Positions 7,460 to 16,691 are shown, counted from the first letter of the stretch. The stretch: 44,366 bases of DNA from UBA931 sp036825435 (GCA_036825435.1 DAISYG010000010.1:1-44366), one strand, 5' to 3'. Numbers and translations are program-made. Notes: generated by a model not told the origin, from the sequence alone.

Positions 7460-10261
7460 TTACAGTTTTTCCAGAATCGCGTGTGCTTCCGCTTTTTGTT
7501 GGTCGTCGCCCTCCTTGAGTACTTCCTGGAGAATGTCGCGACACGCTTCGATATCGCCTGTCGCCTGATAGGCGCGCGCCAGATCGAGCTTGGTTGCGAC
7601 ATCCTGCCATTGACCTTCATAGTCGAGCGGGACGCTGCGATCATCAATAACACTCGGGTCGTCGATGATGCTTTCGTCCAGCGACAAGCCCGTATCATCA
7701 ATACCCATATGGAGGTGAGACGACGGCTGCCCCTGTGTGAACGCTGGCGGAGACGTCGGCTGAACCGTGGCCGGCGCGCGCGTCGTCGTTGGCGTTTGTG
7801 TTGTCGTCGATGGCGCAGTAGTTGTCGTCGAAGGTGCAGTCATCGTTCCCGGCGTGGTCGTGCCGCCCAGGTCAACCTGTTCTTCCGCCTTGCCGAAATT
7901 ACGGAAGCGGCTCAGTTCTTCGAGGTCAAGGTCAACGCCCAGATCGTCGTGCTGTTGTACCTGCTGCTGCGGCGTATCGAAGTCAAACGAGAAGCCTTCG
8001 CTGGCCTGCCCCGGCATTGACAACTGCGAGTCGGCAGGTGGCGCGGTTTGCTGATCCATCTTCTCGCTCGCGGCGCGGGCAATGGCTTCCGCGACCGATT
8101 CTGATTCCATCGGCGAGAACGCGCGCGGATCCACCGACGCAGCTGCTCCGAAGCCTAACGGTTCGGTCGGCTCGGAAACGGCGGTTTTCGTTGCGGTTTT
8201 CGTTGCGGTTTGCGTGGCAGTTTGCGCTGCCGTCGTGCCCATGAAGTCGTGGATGTCCGGCGCGGATGGCGCAAAGCGCGGGTTATCCGGCATCAGACGA
8301 CGACCCAACTCGGCCGCATGCCGCCAATGCTCGCCTTGCCCATTGGTCAACGAATACAGTTTATTGGCTTCCGTTTCAAATTCACGGTTCTTCTTCTGAT
8401 CCGCCAGCACTTCCAACAGTTTCAGCAGAACATCCTGCTGACTGCCGTCGCGGTTCAGCGCATCGCGCAAAATTTCTTCCGCTTGCTGCGCTCTGCCATA
8501 TGCCAGATAGACGTCGGCTTCCGCCAGCGGATCGACTTCACCGGTGTCGATGCTGCCCAGCCCTTCGCGGCTGAATTCGCTCAGAATCGAGTTGCTGCCT
8601 GCGGTGCTGGACGCCGCTGCCGGAGATGGCATGCCTGCCGCAGGCGGCACAGCCGCTGAGGATGTCGCGCTGAATGTCGAACCCGAACTGGTCAGGGTGC
8701 TGGCGCTGTCCGCAGTAGTCGTCGCGCCGAACATGCTATCAATGGTCTCGTATTCCGACTGACGACGACGGTAAATGAAGTAGCCGATAATCGCCGCCAA
8801 AACGACGACTATCGCAACAAGAAAAAACCAGCTGTCCCGAGCGAAACCCATCACCTTTTCCATCAACCCCGGCTCAGCGGTAGGGGGAGGCGTTGCTCGC
8901 GGTGTTCTTTTTCTTGGCTCTGCCTTGGGGGGAGGGGGCGGCGGAGCGGGTTCTGCTTTCGCCGGTTCCGCCTCAGGCTGTACCGTTTCTGTCGGTTCAG
9001 TAGTCGCCAGTGGCGCTGTTTCCGTGCCTGCTGCCGACGGTTGCTCCATAGTATCTACTGGCGGTTGTTCCGTAGCATCGGTCGGCGGCGTTTCAACGCC
9101 TTCGCCCGCTTGCTGACCTGCTGCGATGACGTCTTTGGCTTGCCCCTGAAGCTCGGCAAGTTGTTGGTTCTTGATGTCCAGCATGCCCTTCAGATCGTTG
9201 ACCGTTTTCTCCAGCGCTTTGACACGATCACGTTCTTCATCCAGCGCTTTTTGCATTGCAACCATGTTTTCGGTCATCTGCGTCGCGCTTTCTCCACCGC
9301 CCGTGCCCGCACCCTGCGAAACGACAACGCGATCGCCGGGTGGCATCGCCACGCCTCCTTCGGTCACTCTCGGTGTAATCGTACCGACATCAGTCTGTGT
9401 ACCCGCACGCTCACCAGCGCTCGGCGCACCTGCCACCAGTGCAGCGCGGTAATTGCGCCATTCGCTGACCTGAACGCGCACGGTTTTGCGCGCTTCATTT
9501 TGTGATACATCGGCGAACGCATGGTCATCGGGAATTTCCAGAATCGCACCGGCACGCAAGCGATTCATGTTTTTCCCTTGGAACGCCTTGGGGTTGGTTT
9601 GGTACAGCGCCACCAACGCCTGCTCCAGAGAAACATCCTGCGGCTTGAACGAGTTGGCGATATCGGTCAGGGTGTCGCCGCGTTCGACGACGTAGGTATT
9701 GTCACCCGCCGCTGTTTTTTGTGCGGCGGTTGCTGTCGGCTTGGCTTGAAGCCGTTTCTGCCGCTCTTCCGCGCTTTCCGCCTTCGCCACTTCAGCAGCG
9801 CGCGCTTCGGCACGCCCGGCGACCGTTGCCTGCTGCGCCGGAATAATCGGTTCCGGCGTACTGCTTACCGGTGGATCCAGCAAAAGCGTGTATTCGCGCA
9901 ACGCGTGCCCGGTCGGCCAAGTGACTTCGATGAGAAGATCGAGATAGGGTTCAGCAACCGATTGCGGTGAAGATATTTTCAAATAAGCACTGCCGTCTTC
10001 GCGCCGCTCCACGGCGATTTGTGTTCTCGACAAAGCCGCCTGATAAATCAGGTCTTTTTGCTGGTAAATCATCGGCGACGCAATGTTCGCTTTGAGATCG
10101 GCAAACTCTTCTTTGGTGCCCATCAGCTCAATTTCGGCACGCAACGGATGCCCCAGGTAGGATTGCACAGTCATTTTTCCCAAACCCAGCGCCCAGACGC
10201 CTTGCGACACGACAAGCGCGCCTGCCAGCAAACTCAATTTAAAAACATGTTTTTTTCGCAT
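7460..10261 (-). CDS. fimV: FimV/HubP family polar-hub and pilus-assembly protein
   Basis: 933 residues. A signal peptide (about 1-24) is followed by the FimV N-terminal domain ('LGLGKMTVQSYLGHPLRAEIEL', about 25-130), a LysM peptidoglycan-binding domain (about 189-245, 'YVVERGDTLTDIA'), a coiled coil (about 330-378), a Pro/Glu/Ala-rich stretch, one membrane helix (about 478-497, then RRR), a long acidic Ser/Thr-rich cytoplasmic region, and the C-terminal FimV motif ('DLARAYQATGDIEACRDILQE'). In Pseudomonas, FimV organises the cell pole for type IV pili and twitching. The position between asd and truA is the conserved betaproteobacterial one. Two low-complexity Thr runs (TATKTATKTA and TTTTAPSTTTQTPTTT) lie in the cytoplasmic half. 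The start is supported by AAGGG 7 bases upstream. Confidence 0.93.
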   Translation of the reverse strand: MRKKHVFKLSLLAGALVVSQGVWALGLGKMTVQSYLGHPLRAEIELMGTKEEFADLKANIASPMIYQQKDLIYQAALSRTQIAVERREDGSAYLKISSPQSVAEPYLDLLIEVTWPTGHALREYTLLLDPPVSSTPEPIIPAQQATVAGRAEARAAEVAKAESAEERQKRLQAKPTATAAQKTAAGDNTYVVERGDTLTDIANSFKPQDVSLEQALVALYQTNPKAFQGKNMNRLRAGAILEIPDDHAFADVSQNEARKTVRVQVSEWRNYRAALVAGAPSAGERAGTQTDVGTITPRVTEGGVAMPPGDRVVVSQGAGTGGGESATQMTENMVAMQKALDEERDRVKALEKTVNDLKGMLDIKNQQLAELQGQAKDVIAAGQQAGEGVETPPTDATEQPPVDTMEQPSAAGTETAPLATTEPTETVQPEAEPAKAEPAPPPPPPKAEPRKRTPRATPPPTAEPGLMEKVMGFARDSWFFLVAIVVVLAAIIGYFIYRRRQSEYETIDSMFGATTTADSASTLTSSGSTFSATSSAAVPPAAGMPSPAAASSTAGSNSILSEFSREGLGSIDTGEVDPLAEADVYLAYGRAQQAEEILRDALNRDGSQQDVLLKLLEVLADQKKNREFETEANKLYSLTNGQGEHWRHAAELGRRLMPDNPRFAPSAPDIHDFMGTTAAQTATQTATKTATKTAVSEPTEPLGFGAAASVDPRAFSPMESESVAEAIARAASEKMDQQTAPPADSQLSMPGQASEGFSFDFDTPQQQVQQHDDLGVDLDLEELSRFRNFGKAEEQVDLGGTTTPGTMTAPSTTTTAPSTTTQTPTTTRAPATVQPTSPPAFTQGQPSSHLHMGIDDTGLSLDESIIDDPSVIDDRSVPLDYEGQWQDVATKLDLARAYQATGDIEACRDILQEVLKEGDDQQKAEAHAILEKL

Positions 10262-10323
10262 TGCTAAACCCTTGGGGAGAATTATTTGCTAAAGGTAACA
10301 TAACATCATGGACTTACGTCCGC

Positions 10324-10346
10324 AAGCTAAACCTTTGGTTTAGCTT
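10324..10346. promoter_or_regulatory. Perfect hairpin in the fimV upstream region
   Basis: AAGCTAAACC and GGTTTAGCTT form a 10-bp perfect stem with a 3-base loop, 63 bases upstream of the fimV start. On the + strand it is followed by TT, but no + strand gene ends here. It may be part of the fimV 5' leader or an operator. The surrounding 10262-10632 has no supported gene and no promoter I can call confidently. Confidence 0.5.
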
Positions 10347-10632
10347 TTAAGAAAATTTTGGCGTTTCCTTCTATCATCCGCTTTTTCTTGCTTTTCTTGG
10401 TCAGAATCTACTAGAAATTGCGAAATCTTGACAGGAAAACACCATTTCTGGTGGCCGCGCCTTTGCTAAAAAAGTGTTGCAAATCGTGCATGTTTGAAAC
10501 GGCATTCATCTCGAAAATACCGACAATCACGCGCGATACAAGCCGATTTTATCCGAAATCAATTCAGATGCCGCTTGCCCAGTTGAAAGTATCCTCTCTC
10601 TTGCGAGGAAACGGAAGCTTTTTGCCCATATA

Positions 10633-10665
10633 AAAAAGCACACAATGCTGGATTGTGTGCTTTTT
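10633..10665. terminator. Bidirectional intrinsic terminator after asd
   Basis: AAAAAGCACACAAT, loop GCTGG, ATTGTGTGCTTTTT: a perfect 14-bp stem with A and T tracts on both sides. It lies about 110 bases after the asd stop and separates the leu/asd transcript from fimV. Confidence 0.9.
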
Positions 10666-10776
10666 GCCGCAAATCATTCTCAGCGAATGCCGAGCGCGGC
10701 GACATCGTTTTTATGTGACCTCTTTTCAATGCTCTAAAGAAATCATTGATTCATGTCACAAGCGTACGGTAATCAA

Positions 10777-11889
10777 TCAGCTCTTCAAAATCGCCAGCAT
10801 TCGCCGCACCGGTTCCGCCGCACCCCATAACAATTGATCGCCGCAGGTAAACGCACCCAAATACTGCACCCCCATGTTGAGCTTGCGCAGACGCCCGATC
10901 GGCACCGTCAGCGTCCCGCTGACCGCCGTCGGCGTGAGTTCCCGCATCGAAATTTCGCGATGATTGGGAATGACCTTTGCCCACGCATTGTCCTGCGCAA
11001 TCAATTGTTCGATTTCGGACACCGGCACATCGCGGGTGAGCTTGATCGTCAATGCCTGCGCATGACAACGCATCGCACCGATACGCACGCAGATCCCGTC
11101 CACCGGAATCGGGGCGTTCGCGCGCCCCAGAATTTTGTTGGTTTCGGCCTGTCCCTTCCACTCCTCGCGGCTCTGGCCGTTGTCGAGTTCCTTGTCGATC
11201 CATGGAATCAGGCTGCCCGCCAACGGCGCGCCGAAATTATCCACAGGCATCATTTCGCTACGCAGGATTTCGGTGATTTTGCAATCAATATCGAGAATCG
11301 CGGACGACGGATCGGCAAGCGCGTCCCGCACCGAACCATGCAACGCCCCCATCTGCGCCAGCAACTCGCGCATGTTCTGGGCACCTGCGCCAGACGCCGC
11401 CTGATAAGTCATCGAACTGATCCACTCGATCAGCCCCGCCTTGAACAGGCCCGACAGCGCCATCATCATCAGACTGACGGTACAGTTTCCGCCAATGAAG
11501 TTCTTGACACCCCGGTTGAGTGCATCGTCGATCACGGTGCGGTTGACCGGATCAAGCACGATCACCGCATCATCATTCATGCGCAGCGCCGACGCAGCAT
11601 CCAGCCAATAGCCCTGCCAACCGGCGGCACGCAACTGTGGATAAATGGCGTTGGTGTAATCACCACCTTGACAGGTGACAATCACCTCCTGCGCCATCAA
11701 TGCGTCAATATTGCCAGCGTCGAGCAGTTGCGCGGACGCACTGCGGACAAAATCCGGTGCCGCGCCGCCAACATTCGATGTGGTGAAAAAAGTCGGCGTC
11801 AATCCCGCGAAGTCGTTTTCTTCGAGCATCCGCGCCATCAGCACGGAACCGACCATCCCACGCCATCCGACAAACCCCACTTTTTTCAT
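10777..11889 (-). CDS. asd: Aspartate-semialdehyde dehydrogenase
   Basis: NADP-dependent conversion of beta-aspartyl phosphate to aspartate semialdehyde, the branch point to lysine/diaminopimelate, threonine and methionine. 370 residues, as expected for the gram-negative type. The N-terminus 'MKKVGFVGWRGMVGSVLM' is the nucleotide-binding loop. The catalytic cysteine is in 'GGNCTVSLMM' and the active-site His in 'GAMRCHAQALTIKL'. AGGAAGG lies just upstream of the ATG. It follows leuB in the leucine cluster, as in many betaproteobacteria, after 160 bases containing a dispersed repeat. Confidence 0.97.
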   Translation of the reverse strand: MKKVGFVGWRGMVGSVLMARMLEENDFAGLTPTFFTTSNVGGAAPDFVRSASAQLLDAGNIDALMAQEVIVTCQGGDYTNAIYPQLRAAGWQGYWLDAASALRMNDDAVIVLDPVNRTVIDDALNRGVKNFIGGNCTVSLMMMALSGLFKAGLIEWISSMTYQAASGAGAQNMRELLAQMGALHGSVRDALADPSSAILDIDCKITEILRSEMMPVDNFGAPLAGSLIPWIDKELDNGQSREEWKGQAETNKILGRANAPIPVDGICVRIGAMRCHAQALTIKLTRDVPVSEIEQLIAQDNAWAKVIPNHREISMRELTPTAVSGTLTVPIGRLRKLNMGVQYLGAFTCGDQLLWGAAEPVRRMLAILKS

Positions 11890-11948
11890 GATCTTCCTTC
11901 CTGTTGTTGCTTGACCCGCTAGGGTTCGAATCTTTTCCAGCGTTGAAA

Positions 11949-12047
11949 CCCTCTCCCTCAGCCCCTCTCCCGCAAGCAGGCGAGGGGAGCTATTTTGATC
12001 GCGCTACGCGCGATGAAATTCTGACTGTCCCCTTGCAACCTGTCCAC
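11949..12047. repeat. Composite dispersed repeat copy 1 (modules A-B-C)
   Basis: Module A (11949-11990) is the pyrimidine-rich 'CCCTCTCCC...CCCCTCTCCCG' followed by 'GCGAGGGGAGC', which can fold back. Module B (11997-12018) is the palindrome GATCGCGC-TAC-GCGCGATGAAA. Module C (from about 12021) is a degenerate run of CTG(A/T)NCC-type 8-mers reaching the leuB stop. It resembles the copies at 13901, 15671, 27648 and 30716. Confidence 0.75.
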
Positions 12048-12049
12048 TG

Positions 12050-13141
12050 TTACCTGGAGCCCATCGCCCGCACGATCGCGTCGCCCATTTCGCGCGTACC
12101 AACCTTAGTCATGCCTTCTTTCCAGATGTCCGCCGTGCGCAAGCCGCTGTTCAGCACCTGCACGACCGCGCGTTCGATGCGTTGTGCTGCCGCTTCGTTG
12201 TTCAGGCTGTAACGCAGCATCATCGCTGTCGATAAAATCATCGCCAACGGATTGGCGAGATTCTGTCCGGCGATATCCGGTGCCGAACCGTGGCACGGTT
12301 CGTACATGCCTTTGCCGTTTTCATCAAGCGACGCCGATGGCAGCATTCCGATCGAGCCCGTCAGCATCGACGCCTCGTCGGAAAGAATATCGCCAAAAAT
12401 ATTGCCGGTAGCGATCACGTCGAACTGTTTCGGATTGCGCACCAGTTGCATCGCCGCGTTATCAACCAGCATGTGCGACAGCGCAACGTCGGGGTAATGT
12501 TTCGCTTCTTCGGTGAACACATCGCGCCACAACTGCGTGGTTTCGAGCACGTTCATCTTGTCCACCGAGCACACCTTCTTGTTGCGCTTCTGCGCCGCCT
12601 CGAACGCGACTTTGGCGATCCTGCGAATCTCGTCTTCCGAATAAATCATCGTGTTGAAACCGACACGCTGTTTTTTGCCATCGACGTCGCGCATTTCGAT
12701 ACCACGCGGCTCACCGAAATAAATATCACCGGTCAGCTCGCGCACGATCAGCACATCAAGACCGGCAACGATTTCCGGTTTCAGGGTCGATGCTTCCGCC
12801 AGTTGCGGATACACCACCGCCGGGCGCAGGTTGGCAAATAAATTCAGTGCCTTGCGTATGCCCAGCAAGCCTTTTTCCGGGCGTTGTTCACGCGGCAGCA
12901 CATCCCATTTCGGGCCGCCGACCGCACCCAGCAATACGGCGTCCGCCGCCAATGCCTTGGCTTTCGTCGATTCGGGAAACGGGGTATTTTCCGCATCTAC
13001 CGCACAACCACCCAACAGCGCTTCTTCCGTTTCCAGCGCCAGTCCATCGCTGCGCAACACATCCAGTACCTTCACCGCTTCGGTCATGATCTCGGGGCCG
13101 ATGCCGTCACCACCAATCAATAATATTTTTTTTACCACCAT
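12050..13141 (-). CDS. leuB: 3-isopropylmalate dehydrogenase
   Basis: NAD-dependent oxidative decarboxylation of 3-isopropylmalate in leucine synthesis. 363 residues. The N-terminal 'LIGGDGIGPEIMTEAVKVL', the substrate-binding arginines in 'ANLRPAVVYP' and 'VRELTGDIYFGEPR', and 'GNIFGDILSDEASMLTGSIGMLPSAS' with the metal-binding aspartates are all present. GGAG precedes the ATG. It lies 18 bases after leuD. The composite repeat reaches its stop codon. Confidence 0.97.
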   Translation of the reverse strand: MVVKKILLIGGDGIGPEIMTEAVKVLDVLRSDGLALETEEALLGGCAVDAENTPFPESTKAKALAADAVLLGAVGGPKWDVLPREQRPEKGLLGIRKALNLFANLRPAVVYPQLAEASTLKPEIVAGLDVLIVRELTGDIYFGEPRGIEMRDVDGKKQRVGFNTMIYSEDEIRRIAKVAFEAAQKRNKKVCSVDKMNVLETTQLWRDVFTEEAKHYPDVALSHMLVDNAAMQLVRNPKQFDVIATGNIFGDILSDEASMLTGSIGMLPSASLDENGKGMYEPCHGSAPDIAGQNLANPLAMILSTAMMLRYSLNNEAAAQRIERAVVQVLNSGLRTADIWKEGMTKVGTREMGDAIVRAMGSR

Positions 13142-13159
13142 CTACTCCAAAACTATTAT

Positions 13160-13807
13160 TTATTTTGCAGCGTGAAACAACCACGGCGCATCTTGTTTAT
13201 GCTGCTCTTCGAACGCACGAATCTCAACGCTGTACTCAAGCGTCAGCCCGATTTCGTCGAGGCCGTTCAACAAGCAATGCTTGCGGTGCTCGGTGATGTC
13301 GAACGAAAACACGTCGCCGCCCGGCGTGGTGACCGTTTGCGCGGCGAGGTCAACCCGCAGTTGATAACCCTCCTGCGCTTCGGTTTCGCGGAACAGTTGA
13401 TCAACCGCATTTTCCGGCAACACCACCGGCAGCAATCCGTTCTTGTAGCAGTTGCCAAAGAAAATATCGGCAAACGATGGCGCGATGATGGCGCGGAATC
13501 CGTAATCATCCAGCGCCCACGGCGCATGCTCACGCGATGAGCCGCAGCCAAAATTTTCCCGCGCCAGCAGAATGGATGCGCCCTGATAACGCGGCTGGTT
13601 CAACACGAAATCCGGATTCTTCGGACGGTTGGTATTGTCCTTGCCCGGTGCACCTTGATCAAGGTAGCGCCATTCATCGAACAGATTCGGGCCGAAGCCG
13701 GAACGATGAATCGACTTCAGGAACTGCTTGGGAATGATTGCGTCGGTATCCACATTGGCGCGATCCAACGGACACACCAAGCCCTGTAATGTTGTAAATG
13801 CTTTCAC
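13160..13807 (-). CDS. leuD: 3-isopropylmalate dehydratase small subunit
   Basis: Small subunit of isopropylmalate isomerase, which pairs with LeuC and carries the swivelling aconitase domain. 215 residues. Conserved stretches include 'LDRANVDTDAIIPKQFLKSI', 'NFGCGSSREHAPWAL' and 'NCYKNGLLPVVL'. It starts with GTG at 13807, with AAAGG about 10 bases upstream. It is separated from leuC by a small lipoprotein gene and a dispersed repeat. Confidence 0.96.
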   Translation of the reverse strand: MKAFTTLQGLVCPLDRANVDTDAIIPKQFLKSIHRSGFGPNLFDEWRYLDQGAPGKDNTNRPKNPDFVLNQPRYQGASILLARENFGCGSSREHAPWALDDYGFRAIIAPSFADIFFGNCYKNGLLPVVLPENAVDQLFRETEAQEGYQLRVDLAAQTVTTPGGDVFSFDITEHRKHCLLNGLDEIGLTLEYSVEIRAFEEQHKQDAPWLFHAAK

Positions 13808-13900
13808 TGCTCGTTTACCTTTTCAATAATCGTGCTTTTCAAAACACAAACTTTCATCGGCGGGAATCTCCAAAATTATGGATCAGGCTTCAGCCTTTTT

Positions 13901-13962
13901 GATCGTGCGCAGCACGATGGAATATTGCCTGATACCTGATCCCTGACCTCTGATACCTGACT
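13901..13962. repeat. Composite dispersed repeat copy 2 (modules B-C)
   Basis: Module B is GATCGTGC-GCA-GCACGATGGAA (a compensated palindrome: the G-to-A type changes are matched in both arms). Module C follows as CTGATACCTGATCCCTGACC then TCTGATACCTG. It ends exactly at the stop codon of the small lipoprotein gene. Confidence 0.8.
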
Positions 13963-14089
13963 ACTGTGCCGCTTTCTCAATCGCTTCGCCACCGGCTTGA
14001 ACATCTTGTCCAACGCCCTGCACGGTATTGCATCCGGAAACAGCGCCCAACATCATCAGAATCATTGCAATAAAAGTCAAACGTTTCAT
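13961..14089 (-). CDS. Entericidin A/B-like small lipoprotein
   Basis: A 42-residue protein: a basic start (MKRLTF), a hydrophobic signal sequence, the lipobox-type 'VSGC' and a short polar tail 'NTVQGVGQDVQAGGEAIEKA'. This matches the entericidin EcnA/EcnB family of tiny lipoproteins. AAGGAGAAATC lies directly before the ATG, an excellent ribosome site. A small lipoprotein of this kind between leuC and leuD is common in betaproteobacteria. Its link to leucine synthesis is unexplained. The stop codon lies in the dispersed repeat. Confidence 0.85.
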   Translation of the reverse strand: MKRLTFIAMILMMLGAVSGCNTVQGVGQDVQAGGEAIEKAAQ

Positions 14090-14131
14090 GATTTCTCCTT
14101 CACTATTAAAATTAAACGAACAGCATGCCTA

Positions 14132-15544
14132 TCATGACGAAAGCGGTACGAAATGTCCAGCCACCGCAGCAGCGGCAGCCATCGCCGGACTCACCAGATG
14201 CGTGCGTCCGCCCGGCCCTTGGCGTCCTTCAAAATTGCGGTTGGAAGTTGACGCACAACGCTCCTTCGGCGACAGGCGATCTGCATTCATCGCCAGACAC
14301 ATCGAACAGCCCGGCTCACGCCATTCGAAACCGGCGTCGAGAAAAACCTTGTCTAGCCCTTCCCGTTCCGCCTGTGCCTTCACCAACCCCGAACCGGGTA
14401 CGACCAGCACCCGTTTCACGTTCGCCGCTTTCTTCTTGCCGCGCGCCACTTCCGCCGCTGCGCGCAAATCTTCGATCCGTCCATTGGTACACGAACCGAT
14501 AAACACGGTGTCGATGTCGATCATCGTTATCGGCGTATCGGGCTCAAGCCCCATATACGCCAACGCCCGCATCATGCCTTCGCGTTTGACCGGGTCGCTT
14601 TCGTTCGCTGGGTTCGGTACGCGCCCGTCGATGCCAGTCACCATTTCCGGCGATGTGCCCCATGTCACCTGCGGCACAATCGCCGATGCGTCGATCGTGA
14701 TTTCGCTATCAAACTTTGCGTCGTCATCGGAAACCAGCTTCTTCCACTCGGCAACCGCCGCATCCCATTCCGCACCCGTCGGTGAAAATGTGCGATTTTT
14801 CAGATACGCAATCGTGGTGTCGTCCACGGCGACCAGCCCCGAACGTGCGCCTGCTTCAATCGCCATGTTGCACAGCGTCATCCGCCCTTCCACTGACAGC
14901 GCACGTATCGCCTCACCGGCAAACTCCACCGCGTACCCGGTGCCGCCCGCCGTGCCGATCTTGCCGATCAACGCCAGCGCCAGATCCTTCGCGCTCACCC
15001 CCGGCTGCGTTTTGCCGGTGAACGTAACGCGCATCGTTTTCGACTTCTTGGCCACTAGGCACTGCGTCGCCAGCACATGCTCGACTTCCGAAGTGCCGAT
15101 ACCGTGCGCGAGACAACCCAGCGCGCCATGCGTCGATGTGTGTGAATCGCCGCACACAACCGTCATCCCCGGCAACGTCGCTCCTTGCTCGGGGCTGACC
15201 ACATGGGCAATGCCCTGACGCGGATCCATGAACGGGAACCAGGCCAGCGCACCGGTTTCCCTGATGTTCGCCGTCAACGTGTCCACCTGCTGGCGTGACA
15301 CCGGATCGGTGATCCCGTCCAGCCCCGCTTCCCAGTTCTGCGTCGGCGTGTTGTGATCAGGCGTCGCCACGATGGAATCCGCCCGCCATGACTTGCGTCC
15401 CGCCAACCGCAAACCTTCGAACGCCTGCGGGCTGGTCACCTCGTGAATCAAATGGCGGTCGATGTACAACAACACCGTGCCGTCTTCCTCTTCGCGGACG
15501 ATGTGACTCGACCACAATTTATCGTACAGCGTTTGTCCAGACAT
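14132..15544 (-). CDS. leuC: 3-isopropylmalate dehydratase large subunit
   Basis: Large, [4Fe-4S]-containing subunit of isopropylmalate isomerase. 470 residues. Cluster ligands lie in 'VFIGSCTNGRIEDLR' and 'CSMCLAMN'; the N-terminal 'TLYDKLWSSHIV' and 'VCGDSHTSTHGALGCLAHGIGTSEVEHVLATQ' are family signatures. AAGGAG precedes the ATG. It heads the minus-strand leu cluster and is divergent from a LysR-type regulator, with a palindromic LysR-type box about 50 bases upstream of the start. Confidence 0.97.
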   Translation of the reverse strand: MSGQTLYDKLWSSHIVREEEDGTVLLYIDRHLIHEVTSPQAFEGLRLAGRKSWRADSIVATPDHNTPTQNWEAGLDGITDPVSRQQVDTLTANIRETGALAWFPFMDPRQGIAHVVSPEQGATLPGMTVVCGDSHTSTHGALGCLAHGIGTSEVEHVLATQCLVAKKSKTMRVTFTGKTQPGVSAKDLALALIGKIGTAGGTGYAVEFAGEAIRALSVEGRMTLCNMAIEAGARSGLVAVDDTTIAYLKNRTFSPTGAEWDAAVAEWKKLVSDDDAKFDSEITIDASAIVPQVTWGTSPEMVTGIDGRVPNPANESDPVKREGMMRALAYMGLEPDTPITMIDIDTVFIGSCTNGRIEDLRAAAEVARGKKKAANVKRVLVVPGSGLVKAQAEREGLDKVFLDAGFEWREPGCSMCLAMNADRLSPKERCASTSNRNFEGRQGPGGRTHLVSPAMAAAAAVAGHFVPLSS

Positions 15545-15588
15545 GTTTGCTCCTTGCGATGATGGGTACAGAGTACGCCTTTTTGTCG

Positions 15589-15605
15589 TATGAATCTAAT
15601 TCATA
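15589..15605. promoter_or_regulatory. Candidate LysR-type operator between leuC and lysR
   Basis: The palindrome TATGAAT-CTA-ATTCATA is perfect over 7+7 bases and contains a T-N11-A core (T at 15591, A at 15603), the classical LysR-type recognition format. It lies 45 bases upstream of leuC and about 125 upstream of the lysR start. A TATAAT on the + strand at about 15635 could be the lysR -10 element. Binding by the adjacent regulator is inference. Confidence 0.55.
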
Positions 15606-15670
15606 TTTTTCATATTTGGTATTCTTGATTGGAATATAATAAAGGAAACACACGCCGTTAATGTTTGACG

Positions 15671-15729
15671 GATCGCGCAAAGCGCGATGAAATTTTACTG
15701 ATTCCTGACCTCTGGCATCTGATACCTGA
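15671..15729. repeat. Composite dispersed repeat copy 3 (modules B-C) abutting lysR start
   Basis: Module B is GATCGCGC-AAA-GCGCGATGAAA, followed by module C (ACTGATTCCTGACC, TCTGGCATCTGATACCTG). The last repeat base immediately precedes the lysR ATG, leaving no Shine-Dalgarno sequence. Confidence 0.8.
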
Positions 15730-16587
15730 ATGGATTACCCTTCCATCGTCGCTTTTATCGCCGTCACCGAAACCAGCTCCTTTTCCCTGGCTGCAGAACG
15801 TCTGCATCTCACGCAACCCGCTGTCAGCAAACGCATTCTGACACTGGAAAAGCAGCTTGGTGTGCGTCTTTTTGATCGACTCGGTCGCCACATCGTGCTC
15901 ACCGAAGCTGGCCGTGTGCTGTTGCCGCATGCGTACAACCTGCTCACGCTGTTTGCCGATTCACGGCGGGCATTGAGTAATCTGAGCGGCGACGTCAGCG
16001 GTACGTTGTGCATCGCCACCAGCCACCACATCGGCCTGCATCGTCTGCCGTCCGTGTTGCGCGCGTTTGTGCATGATTACCCGCAAGTACGTCTTGATTT
16101 GCGCTTCATGGCGTCCGAGGATGCACTGGATGCCGTTACGCAAGGCGATGTTGAGCTCGCGATCATCACGCTGCCACCGAAGAGCGATGCGCCGCTGATC
16201 AGTACACCGTTGTGGCGTGATCAATTGCGCGTTGCACTATCGCCCCAACATCCTCTGGCAACACGCAAAAAAATTACCGCGTTCATGCTCGTCGAGCACC
16301 CGGCGATTTTTCCCGAGCCGGATACATTCACCCGCGATCTGATCGACCGCACTTTCGCGCAGATCGAGTTGAAACCCACGGTGACCCTGTCCACCAACTA
16401 TCTGGAAACCATCAAGATGATGGTCTCCGTCGGACTTGGCTGGTCGCTGCTGCCTGCCAACATGATCGACGCCACACTGGCATCACCAACATTGACTGGC
16501 TTGCACTTTGAACGCACACTCGGCGCGCTGCGTCATCACGGGCGTACGCTTTCCAACGCCGCGCATGCTTTCTTGGGCGCGCTCTGA
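15730..16587 (+). CDS. LysR family transcriptional regulator
   Basis: 285 residues. The N-terminal winged helix-turn-helix (about 1-60) has the family signature 'SFSLAAERLHLTQPAVSKRILTLEKQLGVRLFDR'; a periplasmic-binding-like effector domain follows (about 88-285). It is divergent from leuC, as LysR genes often are in betaproteobacteria, so a role in leucine-cluster control is plausible; the effector is unknown. A dispersed repeat abuts the ATG and no ribosome-binding site is visible. An in-frame alternative start cannot be excluded, but the HTH motif begins so early that the ATG at 15730 fits. Confidence 0.9.
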   Translation: MDYPSIVAFIAVTETSSFSLAAERLHLTQPAVSKRILTLEKQLGVRLFDRLGRHIVLTEAGRVLLPHAYNLLTLFADSRRALSNLSGDVSGTLCIATSHHIGLHRLPSVLRAFVHDYPQVRLDLRFMASEDALDAVTQGDVELAIITLPPKSDAPLISTPLWRDQLRVALSPQHPLATRKKITAFMLVEHPAIFPEPDTFTRDLIDRTFAQIELKPTVTLSTNYLETIKMMVSVGLGWSLLPANMIDATLASPTLTGLHFERTLGALRHHGRTLSNAAHAFLGAL

Positions 16588-16691
16588 AAATAAAGCATTT
16601 CATCACCCATAACGTGATCAAATATTACTAATCTCTGGTTTCATGCTTGATTCTTCAGGAACTTGAACACATTTTTGGAGTCCCATCTCTA

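Noticed and set aside
10418..10633. 71-codon plus-strand frame in the fimV/asd gap, ending at the terminator
   Set aside because: No ribosome site, no family resemblance. The downstream terminator is explained by asd on the minus strand. An sRNA here cannot be excluded but nothing supports it directly.
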